From: Microvirga sp. TS319
GTDB lineage: Bacteria > Pseudomonadota > Alphaproteobacteria > Rhizobiales > Beijerinckiaceae
Assembly (NCBI RefSeq): GCF_041276405.1
Contig: NZ_JBGGGT010000002.1
Coordinates: forward strand, 2,083,001 to 2,147,000
Direction: 5' to 3'
DNA length: 64,000 nt
Position numbers and translations under genes: made by a program
The notes under the pieces: generated by a model
The model's database searches: none
What the model was told of the DNA's origin: nothing
Seen by the model: only the letters and a program-made list of their open reading frames with translations
Shown here: positions 8,316 to 17,183 of the stretch, piece after piece
Numbering within the stretch: the first letter of the stretch is position 1
Layout: each line of letters begins with the position of its first letter

Positions 8316-11200
8316 GGCTTGACCAAGAGAACCGCGCTCGCCAGATCCGGCTCGGTCGATACGGACTCGTCCCCGGTCGCGAAGACGATGCCCAGGCCAG
8401 GCCGGATCCTCATGGCGCGCCGCGCCAGTTCGGCGCCGGAGAGATCGGGAAGGCCGACATCGGCAACCAGGAGGTTGATGGACCTGGCTTCGAGGAGCGT
8501 GAGGGCCGATGCCGCATCCTCGGCCTCCAGAACCGTATGGCCGAGTCCTGCCAGCATCTCGGCCGTGCTGCTCCGGATCAGCTCGTCGTCCTCGACCAGC
8601 AGGACCGTCCAATGCGCGACGTTCGAGACCTTCATCGCTGCCGCCTCTGTGTGGGCGGCAGGCGCAGATGCGGCGCGGTTGCGCTGCTGCTGGTTGGCCA
8701 GGACATGCCGGATCTTGCGGGCGAGATCCTCCCGCGAATACGGCTTCGGCAGGAGTTCCACGCCGGGATCGAGGCGGCCGCCGTGCACGATCGCGTTCTC
8801 GGTGTACCCTGAGGTGAACAGCACCGCGATGTGCGGCAGGCGCAGCCGTGCCTTGCGGGCCAGCTCCGGGCTGCGCAACGGTCCCGGCATGACCACGTCC
8901 GTGAACAGGAGATCGATGTCGAGCCCGCTCTCGATCACGTTCAGGGCGCTTGTCGCGTCGCGCGCCTTGAGCACGCGGTAGCCGAGATCCGACAGGAGCG
9001 CGACGGCGGTCTCGCGGACCTCGTCGTCGTCTTCCACCACGAGAATGGTCTCGGTTCCGCCCTGGACCGGCACGGTGCGAAGATCGGTGAGCACATCCTC
9101 CTGGCCATGCACCCTTGGCAGATAGATCTTCACGGTCGTGCCCTGGCCGACCTCGCTGTAGAGCTTGATGTGCCCGCCGGACTGCTTGACGAAGCCGTAG
9201 ACCATCGACAGGCCCAGGCCGGTGCCTTTTCCTTCCGGCTTGGTGCTGAAGAAGGGATCGAACACCCGGTCCAGGATTTCGGGCGCAATGCCGCTGCCGG
9301 TATCGGTCACCGCCAGCAGCACGTACTGGCCGGCCCCCACGTCGTGCTGCAGGGCATAGCGATCGTCGAGCAGGGCGTTGCCGGCCTCGATGGTCAGGCG
9401 TCCGCGGCCGCCCATGGCGTCCCGGGCATTGATCGCCAGGTTCAGGATGGCATTCTCGATCTGCCCCGGATCGACCTGGGTGTTCCACAATCCCCCTGAG
9501 ACCACCGTCTCGATGTCGATCTCCTCGCCCAGCGCCCGGCGCAGCATGTCGTCCATGCCCTTGATGAAGCGACCGACATTGACGACCTTGGGCTCCAGCG
9601 GCTGGCGCCGGCCGAAGGCCAGGAGTTGGGCGGCGAGCTTGGAGCCGCGCGACACGCCGGCGAGCGCGTTCTGGACCCGCGCTTCGGCGCGGGCGTTGCC
9701 TGCGAGATCCTTGGTCAGGAGCTGCAGATTGCCGCTGATCACCTGGAGCAGGTTGTTGAAGTCGTGCGCCACGCCGCCGGTGAGCTGGCCCAGCGCCTCC
9801 ATCTTCTGTGAGTTGCGCAGCAGGGATTCGACCTTTTCCCGTTCGGCGATGGCATCCGTCACGCGCTGTTCCAGGGTGGCGTTGAACGCCTCGAGCGCCG
9901 CCCTGGCCCGCAGCTCCTCCTCAATGTTACGTGCCTCGATCACAGTCCCGATGGGCCGCCCCGCTTCGTCCCGGATGGGGCTGGCGGTGAAGGCCACAGG
10001 GTAGAAGCTCCCATCCTTGTGGACGAAAACCTCTTCGCCTTGCTCCTGGTTGTTTTTGGGGAGAGCTCGGTCGATGGGGCAGTCACACTGGGGATAGGGC
10101 GTGCCGTCGGGACGGGTGTGATGGATGACGTCGTGAAGAGGGCGTCTGCGAGTTTCAGCGAATGTGTAACCGGTCAGGTCCTCGGCTGCCTTGTTCATGT
10201 AGACGCATTGCTGGCGGTCATCCATCATGAACACCGCCATCTGGGTGTTGTTCAGGATCGCGTCGAGCCGGCGCGAGGTTTCGGCAAGCTGCTCCTCAAT
10301 ACGTTTGCGCTCAGTGATGTCAACCACGGTGCCGATAAAGCGCCACGGCTTACCGTCATCATCGTACAGGCACTCGCCACGCGCATCGATCCAGCGGATG
10401 GTGCCATCCGGCTGAAGCAGGCGGTACTCCTGCGCGTACTTGCTGCCGGTTGCGATCGTCTGGTTGACCGCCTCCCCGATCCGCCCCCGATCGTCGGGGT
10501 GGATCCCCCCGAAGTACTCGGCAATCGGAGCACCTATCTCACCCTTGTCAGGATCGACCGAAAACATCGCCGCGAAGCGTGCGTCCGAGTAGAAGGTGTC
10601 GGTCTGGATATGCCAGTCGTAGATGCCCACCATGCCCGCCGCATTCAGCGCATAGGACAGGCGCTCCTCGGTTTTCGCAAGCGCCCGCTCGGCGAGGATA
10701 CGTTCGGTGGTCTCCACCACGACGGCGAGCACGCCCGCCGGTCGACCGCTCTCGTCCAGAACTGGGCTGTAATCCAGGTTCATCCAGACCTGTTCGGGAG
10801 CACCCTTGCGGTAGAGCGTGAGTTCCTGGTCCCGGTACGACAGGGTGCCACCGCCGAGGCCGACCTTCATCACGTTGTCGTTGAAGTCGGCGACCTCGGG
10901 CCAGCCCTCACGCACTTTCGAGCCGAACAGGAGCGGGTGACGACCGCCTGCAAAGCCCGAATAGGCATCATTGTAGATCATGACACCGTCGGATCCCCAG
11001 AGCAGTACAATGGGCACCGGCGAGCGTAGGAGGATCCCGACCGTGGTCTTCAGGCTCTGCGGCCAAGCCGAGATCGGCCCGAGCGACGTGCGCGACCAAT
11101 CATAGCTTCGGGTGAGCTGGCCCATCTCGCTGTCGCCTAGAAAGCCGAGATCGGTCGCGGCCAGCATTTCGCTGGAGGGGATGGTTCGCATCGACGACAT
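8243..11200 (-). CDS. Hybrid sensor histidine kinase with three PAS units and two receivers
   Basis: A 985-residue soluble hybrid kinase. PAS-like units lie at about 40-165, 185-300 and 310-430, followed by a coiled coil. The HisKA histidine is near residue 479 (GGVAHDFNNLLQVISGNLQL). The HATPase domain runs from about 580 to 700 (LNLAINARDAMGG, DTGSGIAPEIL, GKGTGLGLSMVYGF). A first receiver (about 715-830) has its aspartate in LLFTDVVMPG and a second (about 863-980) in LLVADVGLPD. The N-terminal PAS resembles that of the kinase at 2600. ATG at 11200 is the first start in frame; a second ATG lies three codons in. It faces the kinase relic tail to tail. Confidence 0.93.
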   Translation of the reverse strand: MSSMRTIPSSEMLAATDLGFLGDSEMGQLTRSYDWSRTSLGPISAWPQSLKTTVGILLRSPVPIVLLWGSDGVMIYNDAYSGFAGGRHPLLFGSKVREGWPEVADFNDNVMKVGLGGGTLSYRDQELTLYRKGAPEQVWMNLDYSPVLDESGRPAGVLAVVVETTERILAERALAKTEERLSYALNAAGMVGIYDWHIQTDTFYSDARFAAMFSVDPDKGEIGAPIAEYFGGIHPDDRGRIGEAVNQTIATGSKYAQEYRLLQPDGTIRWIDARGECLYDDDGKPWRFIGTVVDITERKRIEEQLAETSRRLDAILNNTQMAVFMMDDRQQCVYMNKAAEDLTGYTFAETRRRPLHDVIHHTRPDGTPYPQCDCPIDRALPKNNQEQGEEVFVHKDGSFYPVAFTASPIRDEAGRPIGTVIEARNIEEELRARAALEAFNATLEQRVTDAIAEREKVESLLRNSQKMEALGQLTGGVAHDFNNLLQVISGNLQLLTKDLAGNARAEARVQNALAGVSRGSKLAAQLLAFGRRQPLEPKVVNVGRFIKGMDDMLRRALGEEIDIETVVSGGLWNTQVDPGQIENAILNLAINARDAMGGRGRLTIEAGNALLDDRYALQHDVGAGQYVLLAVTDTGSGIAPEILDRVFDPFFSTKPEGKGTGLGLSMVYGFVKQSGGHIKLYSEVGQGTTVKIYLPRVHGQEDVLTDLRTVPVQGGTETILVVEDDDEVRETAVALLSDLGYRVLKARDATSALNVIESGLDIDLLFTDVVMPGPLRSPELARKARLRLPHIAVLFTSGYTENAIVHGGRLDPGVELLPKPYSREDLARKIRHVLANQQQRNRAASAPAAHTEAAAMKVSNVAHWTVLLVEDDELIRSSTAEMLAGLGHTVLEAEDAASALTLLEARSINLLVADVGLPDLSGAELARRAMRIRPGLGIVFATGDESVSTEPDLASAVLLVKPYAEEELAQALASAVARSKLDAAE

Positions 11201-11801
11201 GGAGGCGGGTACTCGATGACCAAATTCGGCGCATAACTATGGTTCAGCCTCGGCCTTGACAAGAGCTTGGCAACACCTCCGGTCGCGCCAGGAATTGCGC
11301 AGGGTTGAGTTATCTCAGGAGGGGCACAGGACGGGGGACGCGCCTTCAATGCGTCTCATTCACCTTCCTGGCCATCCAAACTGGTTCCCCAGCCTTACGG
11401 CAAATACCTGATCCTCGACCACGGCTGCCCGGTGGCGCTGCGCCTTGAAACTCTATTCGGGGGCCTTGATCAACAGGCGCCTAGTTGCCTAGGCGACATG
11501 CTCCTGCTCCACCTTCCGAGAAGGGGCCGAGGTCATGCATTTCAAGGCTGTTCAGGCCCTTGATGCTAACCAACCCAGGAGGGCCGCGTTGAGATCACCC
11601 GACATGATCCTCAGTTTTTCTTGGCTAGCCTTGCGATCTCGCTCACCAGATCAGGCTCGATCAACCGCGCTCTGCCAAAGCTGCCAGCATGCCATCAGCA
11701 ACGGCGAGCGCTGCACCTTTGCTTCCTTTGTCGGCCTGCCGTAGTGACATTCTTTGCCACAGCCTTATATGAGTGCTCCTGTTCTCCCGCTGCTTCCGTC
11801 T
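11201..11801. other. Divergent intergenic region between two kinase genes
   Basis: About 600 bp separating the minus-strand hybrid kinase from the plus-strand RHH-kinase, so it must hold both promoters. A small perfect hairpin, CGCCTAG-TTGC-CTAGGCG, lies at 11478-11495. Short open frames here look random. No repeat-family copy or RNA gene was recognised. If the RHH domain of the downstream kinase binds DNA, its operator would be expected here. Confidence 0.45.
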
Positions 11802-13742
11802 ATGCCCCCCCGATCCACCCTGAACGTTTCCCTGACCCCTGAGCTCCTGCGCCTCATCGGCGAAGATGTGGCTTCTGGCCAATACCAGAGTGCCAGCGAG
11901 GTCGTGCGCGCAGCCCTGCGGGGCTTCTACGGCGGTCGGCCCAGACCTCAGCACTCCGGCACGACCGATTCGGCCCTGACCGGGAGTGCGCAGCAGGTGG
12001 AGGCCCTCATCGCCCAGGCGGCGGCAGGGATGGCCCAGACCGACTTGGCGGGCCGCATCGTGCGCGTGAACGACCAATACTGTGCCATCCTGGGCCGTTG
12101 CCGCGATGAGCTGCTCCAGTGCCGCATGCAGGACCTCACCCACCCGGACGACCTTCCGCACAACATGGACCTGTTCCATCGCGCCCTGGAAACGGGTGAA
12201 GCATTCGAGATCGAGAAACGCTATCTGCGTCCCGACGGCTCGGTGGTTTGGGTGCGCAATGCCGTCAGTCCCATTCGCGATGGCTCCGGCGAGGTCGCCA
12301 GCATCCTGGCCGTGTCCGTTGACGTCACCGGCTACAGGAATGCCCAGGAGGAGCTGCGTGAGAGCGAGGCCCTCAAGGGCTCCATCCTCGACGCGGCTCT
12401 CGACTGCATTGTCTCCATCGATGAGGAAGGCCGGGTCATCGAATGGAACTCTGCCGCGGAGCGGACCTTCGGCTTTACCCGCAAGGCGGTCCTTGGCCGG
12501 GACTTGGCCGACCTGATCATTCCGCCGGAGTACCGGGAGAGGCACCGTCGGGGCATGGCGCATTACCTTGCCACGGGCGAGGGGCCTGTGCTGAACCGGC
12601 GCATCGAGCTGGAGGCCCTCCGTGCTGATAGTTCCGCATTCCCGGTCGAGCTGGCGATCAGCCCAATCAGCAGTGGGAATAAACCCCGGTTTACGGCCTA
12701 CCTGCGCGACATCACCCTCCGCAAGCGGGCGGAAGCGGCCCAGCGGGAGAGTGAGCAGCGCCTGCGCTCAACCTATGAGCATGCCTTCACCAGCATTGCC
12801 GAGGTGGATACCAGCGGGCGCTTTCTGCGCGTGAACGAGCAGTTGAGCACTATTACCGGCTATAGCCGGAACGAGTTGCTGGAGCGCACCTTCACCGACA
12901 TCACCCATCCCGAGGACAGGGAGCCTGATCGCGATCAGTTCCGCCGGCAGATGGCAGGCGAGATCGACGCCTACACGCTGGAGAAGCGCTATGTCCACAA
13001 GGATGGACACTACATCTGGATCGAGCTGTCCGCCTCCCGGGTGGACGATGTGAATGGCCAGCCACTCTATGGCATCCGTGTGGCACGCGATATCACCGAA
13101 CGCAAGCGCGCCGAGGAGCACCAGCGGCTCCTGATCAACGAGCTGAATCACCGGGTGAAGAACACCCTCGCGACCGTGCAGTCGATCATCTTCCAGACCT
13201 TGCGTAATGCGCCGTCCCCGGAGGAGGCGCAAACCGCTCTTTCCAGCCGGTTGATCGCTCTTTCAAGGGCGCATGACGTGCTAACCCGGGAGAACTGGGA
13301 GGCGGCGAGCCTGCACCAGATCGTGTCGGAGGCCATGGAGCCGTTTCGGGCCCATAGCCAGTGCCGGATCAAGTTTGCCGGGCCTCAGCTCCGCCTGCCG
13401 CCCTCGATGGCGCTGGCGGTTGCCATGGCGCTCCAGGAGCTGGCGACGAATGCGGTGAAGTATGGGGCGCTCTCCAACGAGGCCGGGACGGTGGAGATCC
13501 ACTGGAGCTTGGATACGACGAACAGTCCGGCTCAGCTCCATCTGCGCTGGCAGGAGAGTGGTGGGCCGCTTGTGCGTCCTCCGGCCCGTAGGGGCTTTGG
13601 CACACGGCTGATCGAGCGGAGTCTTGCCGGGGATCTCCATGGCGAGGCAAAGATTGAATTTGCCTCAACCGGGCTGGTTTGCTCGATCAAAGCGCCAGTG
13701 CCTGACGTGATCTCAAAAGGGAATAATTCTGCTGGATTTTGA
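11802..13742 (+). CDS. ParD-like RHH domain fused to PAS-PAS-PAS-HWE histidine kinase
   Basis: The first 45 residues (STLNVSLTPELLRLIGED, SGQYQSASEVVRAALRGF) are a ParD/CopG-type ribbon-helix-helix domain, the DNA-binding and dimerising part of type II antitoxins. Three PAS/PAC units follow (about 65-185, 190-315 and 325-445), then an HWE core with ELNHRVKNTLATVQS, the N box QELATNAVKYGALS, and LRWQESGG. The RHH unit is in the same open frame as the kinase, with no stop between. The start is set at ATG 11802 because ParD homologues begin there; ATG 11769 and TTG 11754 are in frame upstream and no start has a strong ribosome site. There is no ParE toxin gene nearby. The kinase call is sure; the role of the RHH domain is inferred. 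Confidence 0.9.
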   Translation: MPPRSTLNVSLTPELLRLIGEDVASGQYQSASEVVRAALRGFYGGRPRPQHSGTTDSALTGSAQQVEALIAQAAAGMAQTDLAGRIVRVNDQYCAILGRCRDELLQCRMQDLTHPDDLPHNMDLFHRALETGEAFEIEKRYLRPDGSVVWVRNAVSPIRDGSGEVASILAVSVDVTGYRNAQEELRESEALKGSILDAALDCIVSIDEEGRVIEWNSAAERTFGFTRKAVLGRDLADLIIPPEYRERHRRGMAHYLATGEGPVLNRRIELEALRADSSAFPVELAISPISSGNKPRFTAYLRDITLRKRAEAAQRESEQRLRSTYEHAFTSIAEVDTSGRFLRVNEQLSTITGYSRNELLERTFTDITHPEDREPDRDQFRRQMAGEIDAYTLEKRYVHKDGHYIWIELSASRVDDVNGQPLYGIRVARDITERKRAEEHQRLLINELNHRVKNTLATVQSIIFQTLRNAPSPEEAQTALSSRLIALSRAHDVLTRENWEAASLHQIVSEAMEPFRAHSQCRIKFAGPQLRLPPSMALAVAMALQELATNAVKYGALSNEAGTVEIHWSLDTTNSPAQLHLRWQESGGPLVRPPARRGFGTRLIERSLAGDLHGEAKIEFASTGLVCSIKAPVPDVISKGNNSAGF

Positions 13743-14315
13743 GGAAGGCTCGTCCAGTTCCTGGGGCTGCGCCGACAGAGACGAGGCAGGGTCTATGAAC
13801 AGGCTTTTGGAGAAATTCCACCTGTGAACCCGGAGTGTCTCGTAATGGCACGCAGCGGACTAAAATCCAACGTCAGCTCACGTAACATGAGCGGAAGTTC
13901 AGAAGGAAAAAGAAGGCTCGTCGAGGTTCGACCATCGAGGAGCCTAGGCTTCTCCGCCTATGAGGGCTAGCTCCTGAGCAAAGAGACAGCACTTTGCAAA
14001 ATGGATGAGGACCGCGACTTGCGCGGACGCAGACCTCAGCCGCGTTTCCAGCTCCTGTCGCTTACCTGACGCAGGCGTCCTTCTGTTTCGCTTCCAACGC
14101 GAGACCGCTTGCCTCTGTTTTCAGGACTCGAACAAAAACACCTAGGGAAGGCTCGATTCGGAATGAGAAATGGTCGAGCCCAGCTCTGCATGTGGACTTC
14201 GCTGCGCTCCGCAGTTTGTGCCAGATCAAACGCAAAAAGAACATGGGCTGGAATGTGGCGTAAGCCCGCCAATGGAGCGGATTCGCTTCTATTTACAATA
14301 AAGCTAGAGGGCAAA
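13743..14315. other. Intergenic gap left of the island
   Basis: About 570 bp with no convincing gene. An interrupted hairpin at 13915-13944 (GGCTC-G-TCGA against TCGA-G-GAGCC) may help end transcription of the kinase gene but lacks a T run. Short open frames on both strands (for example 14036-14314, minus) have no recognisable domain or ribosome site. Confidence 0.45.
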
Positions 14316-14328
14316 GTGGCGGAGGGGG
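14316..14328. repeat. Left attachment-site core (attL)
   Basis: GTGGCGGAGGGGG is identical to 28169-28181 at the 3' end of tRNA-Ser. In the uninterrupted chromosome the sequence left of this point would have followed the tRNA directly. Identity stops after 13 bases. The core is G-rich, so a chance match cannot be excluded, but its place beside the integrase and opposite the tRNA supports it. Confidence 0.6.
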
Positions 14329-14462
14329 TGTCCGTAGAACTATCGTCCGAGCGTGTTCATTAATGTTCGCCATTGCTAGCTTTAATCCTTTATATAGAGC
14401 GCTTTAGCCGCAAACACGGTTGAGCGCGTTCATTGTAGTTCACCTCAAGCCATGATAAAAGA

Positions 14463-14483
14463 TAGGACCGAAACTAGGACCAA
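14463..14483. promoter_or_regulatory. Left arm-type integrase site (candidate)
   Basis: A 21-bp sequence made of two TAGGACC units separated by GAAAC and followed by AA. It matches 28096-28116 at the other end of the island at 20 of 21 positions in the same orientation. It lies 17 bp before the integrase start and about 135 bp inside the left att core. Paired short direct repeats near both ends are what arm-type binding sites of tyrosine integrases look like; binding here could also let the integrase control its own gene. Confidence 0.55.
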
Positions 14484-14500
14484 TTGGCGAAGGGGCGGCA

Positions 14501-15739
14501 ATGGCGAGGCAACTGCACAAGCTGACCGCGCGGACGGTCGAAGCGCTGACAAAGCCGGGGCGGCATAGCGACGGAGGCGGTCTCTACTTGAAGGTGCGCC
14601 CGAATGGCTCTCGGGCATGGGTGTTTTTCTACAAGTTCGGTGGCCGACAGAAGGAAATGGGTCTTGGTCCATTCCTGCCAACCAAACCCGAGCGGGGCCG
14701 AACCTATAACTACGTCACGCTGGCTGATGCACGTGCCAAGGCGGCTTCTGCTCGTGAAGCCCTCGCTGCTGGTCGCGATCCGATGTCCATGCGGGAACCG
14801 GAGGAAATTCCGACATTCGGGAAATTCGCAGACGATCTGGTTGATGAAATCCAGGATGGCTTCCGTAATGAGAAGCATAGGGCACAGTGGAAAACCACAC
14901 TAGGCGACACGTACTGCCGAGCGATGCGCAAAAAGCCGATCAACGAAGTTTGCACTGACGATGTTTTGGAGGTTCTGAAGCCACTCTGGCAAACAAGGCA
15001 GGAGACTGCCTCTCGTATCCGTGGGCGCATCGAGCGTGTTCTTGATGCCGCCAAAGCTAAGGGACACAGGGCAGGGGAAAACCCGGCGCGCTGGCGCGGC
15101 CATCTCGACACTCTGCTGGCAAAACGCCAGAAGCTCCAGCGCGGCCATCATTCTGCTATGCCATACGATAAAGTGCAGGCGTTCATGTCCGATCTCGCAA
15201 GTCGTAACGCAGTTGCAGCTCTGGGCCTTCGCTTCTTAATCCTAACTGCAGCGCGCTCTGGCGAGGTGCTCTATGCCAGATGGGACGAATTTGATCTTGA
15301 TGCTGCTCTATGGACAGTACCCGCCGAGCGGATGAAGGCAGGAAGGGCGCATCGTGTTCCGCTCTCTGAAGAAGCGCTCGCCATAGTGAGAACGTTAGCA
15401 GAGAACCGCGTCTCCGATTACGTGTTTCCGGGGCACAAGCGCGAACGCCCGTTAAGCAATATGGCCTTCGCCATGCTTCTGCGCCGTATGAAGCTCGGAC
15501 AATTCACAGCTCACGGCTTTCGCTCTGCTTTTAGAGACTGGGCCGCCGAGGAAACCCACTATCCTCGCGAGATTGCCGAAGCGGCTCTGGCCCACGTCGT
15601 TGGGGACGCAACTGAGCGCGCTTACCGGCGTGGCGATGCACTAGAGAAGAGGCGTTCGCTTATGCGGGATTGGGCCGCGTATATCGTGTCCAAGTCCACC
15701 GATAGCGTTACAAAATTCGCGGATCATGTTCACGCTTAG
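14501..15739 (+). CDS. P4-type tyrosine integrase
   Basis: A 412-residue site-specific recombinase that should insert and excise the island at tRNA-Ser. It has the DUF4102 N-terminal domain (LTARTVEALTKPGRHSDGGG, LYLKVRPNGSRAWVFFYKFG), a central SAM-like core-binding part and a C-terminal catalytic domain with arginine in LTAARSGEVLYARWDEFD, HGFRSAFRDWAAE for the His-x-x-Arg box, and the tyrosine in ATERAYRRGDALEKR. Length and domain order are normal for the family. A ribosome site, AGGGGCGG, lies just before ATG 14501. It is the first gene inside the left end. Confidence 0.95.
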   Translation: MARQLHKLTARTVEALTKPGRHSDGGGLYLKVRPNGSRAWVFFYKFGGRQKEMGLGPFLPTKPERGRTYNYVTLADARAKAASAREALAAGRDPMSMREPEEIPTFGKFADDLVDEIQDGFRNEKHRAQWKTTLGDTYCRAMRKKPINEVCTDDVLEVLKPLWQTRQETASRIRGRIERVLDAAKAKGHRAGENPARWRGHLDTLLAKRQKLQRGHHSAMPYDKVQAFMSDLASRNAVAALGLRFLILTAARSGEVLYARWDEFDLDAALWTVPAERMKAGRAHRVPLSEEALAIVRTLAENRVSDYVFPGHKRERPLSNMAFAMLLRRMKLGQFTAHGFRSAFRDWAAEETHYPREIAEAALAHVVGDATERAYRRGDALEKRRSLMRDWAAYIVSKSTDSVTKFADHVHA

Positions 15740-15844
15740 ACTGCCACGAACTCCCTCGAAACCGTGCATTTTCAGGCGAGTGGTGAAAACAACCATTCGG
15801 TCCCTAGCGTGGCTCAGCTTCCTCCAAGACGAAAGGCTGAGCAA

Positions 15845-16030
15845 ATGGAAAACAAGTTTCTTCTGAGCGTCGATGAAGTCATGGCCGCCACTGGCCTCGG
15901 CAGAACAACAATCTTCTCACTGTTCAAGTCGGGAAAGCTCAAGGCGGTCAAGATCGGCGCGCGGACATTCGTGCGACCTGAAGACCTCCGCACCTTCATT
16001 GATGCTGCGGCCGAGCGCTCCGCTGCTTGA
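15845..16030 (+). CDS. AlpA-like helix-turn-helix regulator / excisionase
   Basis: A 61-residue protein with an AlpA/MerR-type winged helix: LLSVDEVMAATGLGRTTIFS, then LKAVKIGARTFVRPEDL. In phage islands such proteins switch on excision or the operon beside the integrase. The start is ATG 15845, preceded by AAAGGCTGAG; the longer frame from 15764 has no ribosome site. It follows the integrase by about 100 bp on the same strand. Confidence 0.8.
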   Translation: MENKFLLSVDEVMAATGLGRTTIFSLFKSGKLKAVKIGARTFVRPEDLRTFIDAAAERSAA

Positions 16031-16054
16031 GCCTTAAGAGAGCAAGTCGAAAGA

Positions 16055-16573
16055 ATGACGAAATTCCCCCCGATCCGCACCATCACCAACAATATCGAGC
16101 GTGTGACCTTCGCACTTTGCTGTACCAATGAAATCCAGCCGGAAGGTTCGATGCTAACGGCTATAGCAATAGCAACATCGAACTGCCCAATCTTCGCTAT
16201 GACCGACGATGATGGTCCGATCTCAATCGCCATTTGCAGCCTTCCGTTGCCGGGACTTGCGCGCCGCCTACGGTTCATCTGGACCGTGCCGGGATATCGC
16301 GGCAAAGGGCATAGTCTCGCGCTTGCCCGTCACGTGGCCCGAAGTGCTCCGCATGTGGGCGTCGCGGTAAGGAGCAAGGCCGAGCGGCGACTTGCCAAAA
16401 GGGCAGGCTTCACGCATTGGCGGCGTGTGCCCGGCGAAAAGGGGCATTGGGCAGGCGCGACAACAATCGAAGCATTTGAACTGAAGTTCGCGCATCCGGA
16501 GCCCACGCCAGCCCTGATTGCAGATGCGCTACGCGCCTTCTCGGCGGCGCAGCTCCAGGTATGGCGTGGATAG
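16055..16573 (+). CDS. GNAT-like acyltransferase fold protein (tentative)
   Basis: A 172-residue protein. The segment FIWTVPGYRGKGHSLALARH resembles the acetyl-CoA loop of GNAT enzymes (R/Q-x-x-G-x-G) with the following helix, and VGVAVRSKAERRLAKRAGFT fits the strand/helix with the late GF. The first 60 residues are not recognised. Phage GNAT-fold proteins include base modifiers such as Mu Mom, but nothing here proves that role. It follows the AlpA-like gene by 24 bp and probably shares its transcript. Confidence 0.6.
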   Translation: MTKFPPIRTITNNIERVTFALCCTNEIQPEGSMLTAIAIATSNCPIFAMTDDDGPISIAICSLPLPGLARRLRFIWTVPGYRGKGHSLALARHVARSAPHVGVAVRSKAERRLAKRAGFTHWRRVPGEKGHWAGATTIEAFELKFAHPEPTPALIADALRAFSAAQLQVWRG

Positions 16574-16614
16574 TAGAGGTCGCGTTTAAACGGCTGATGC
16601 CGAGTACACCATGA

Positions 16615-16694
16615 CAACAAAAAGCCCCGTTGAGGGACGGGGCTCTCTGAAACTTCAACCGTGGAGGCAGTCGAAGCTATGATTTATCTGGAAT
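16615..16694 (-). ncRNA. Candidate small RNA with its own promoter and terminator
   Basis: Read on the minus strand, TTGACG (16729-16724), a 17-bp spacer and AATGAT (16706-16701) form a good promoter. About 80 nt later a strong hairpin followed by TTTTT ends the unit at about 16615. No open frame of note lies between. The transcript would be antisense to the leader of the zinc-ribbon gene that starts at 16743. This is a sequence-pattern call only. Confidence 0.35.
16623..16644 (-). terminator. Intrinsic terminator hairpin (minus strand)
   Basis: AGCCCCGT-TGAGGG-ACGGGGCT is a perfect 8-bp stem. On the minus strand it is followed by TTTTTGTTGT, the U tract of a rho-independent terminator. On the plus strand no T run follows, so it points left, although no minus-strand protein gene lies to its right; see the small RNA candidate. 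Confidence 0.6.
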
Positions 16695-16723
16695 GTTGTG
16701 ATCATTGCAACAAACACTGCCTC
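16663..16723. repeat. Nested inverted repeats in the leader of the zinc-ribbon gene
   Basis: GGAGGCAGT at 16663-16671 pairs with ACTGCCTCC at 16715-16723. Inside lies a second pair, TGTTG / CAACA, around 16694-16712. Together they could form a long hairpin just before the gene at 16743, or act as protein-binding half-sites. Confidence 0.45.
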
Positions 16724-16742
16724 CGTCAAGACATGAGGCAGC

Positions 16743-17183
16743 ATGTACGTCGTCTATTTCTACAAGACTGGCGAAAAGGTCATTCGCACTATCTCGGACA
16801 TCGGCGCTATCCCGACGCTCGCCGAACCGCATAAAGGCGCGCTGGGTTGCTGGAACTGTGGTGCCCCGGCGTCCTGGTCGTTCGAGACCCAGGATAAGAT
16901 CGATATCGAGTGTAGCGACTGTGGCTCGCAGATGATCGTTGCGCAGGGGTGTGTAAGAACGATCTCGCAGACACCAGAGGGCACGTTGGTCGCACGTCGC
17001 TCACAGATTGTCCCGGACCATTATCAGAACTGTGAAGTGCTACCGAATGGCGACTTGGTGCTCCTCCCAAGTTCTGGAGATCCCGATTTCCACCCAGCTA
17101 CGCACGATCCAATTGGTTGTACGCCTATGGAGCTATTGCGAGAAACGGCAGCGCTGCGCTCTAAGACGAGGGCGCGGACATGA
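16743..17183 (+). CDS. Small zinc-ribbon protein, unknown role
   Basis: A 146-residue soluble protein with one likely zinc ribbon: CWNCG near residue 37 and ECSDCG near 58. The rest matches nothing recognised. Its stop overlaps the start of the helicase-like gene by 4 bp (ATGA), so the two are translationally coupled and probably act together, perhaps in island replication. It begins right after a structured leader. Confidence 0.65.
   Translation: MYVVYFYKTGEKVIRTISDIGAIPTLAEPHKGALGCWNCGAPASWSFETQDKIDIECSDCGSQMIVAQGCVRTISQTPEGTLVARRSQIVPDHYQNCEVLPNGDLVLLPSSGDPDFHPATHDPIGCTPMELLRETAALRSKTRART

Noticed and set aside
14036-14314. 92-residue minus-strand frame left of the island
   Set aside because: No domain, no start signal, and overlapping alternatives in other frames look equally random.
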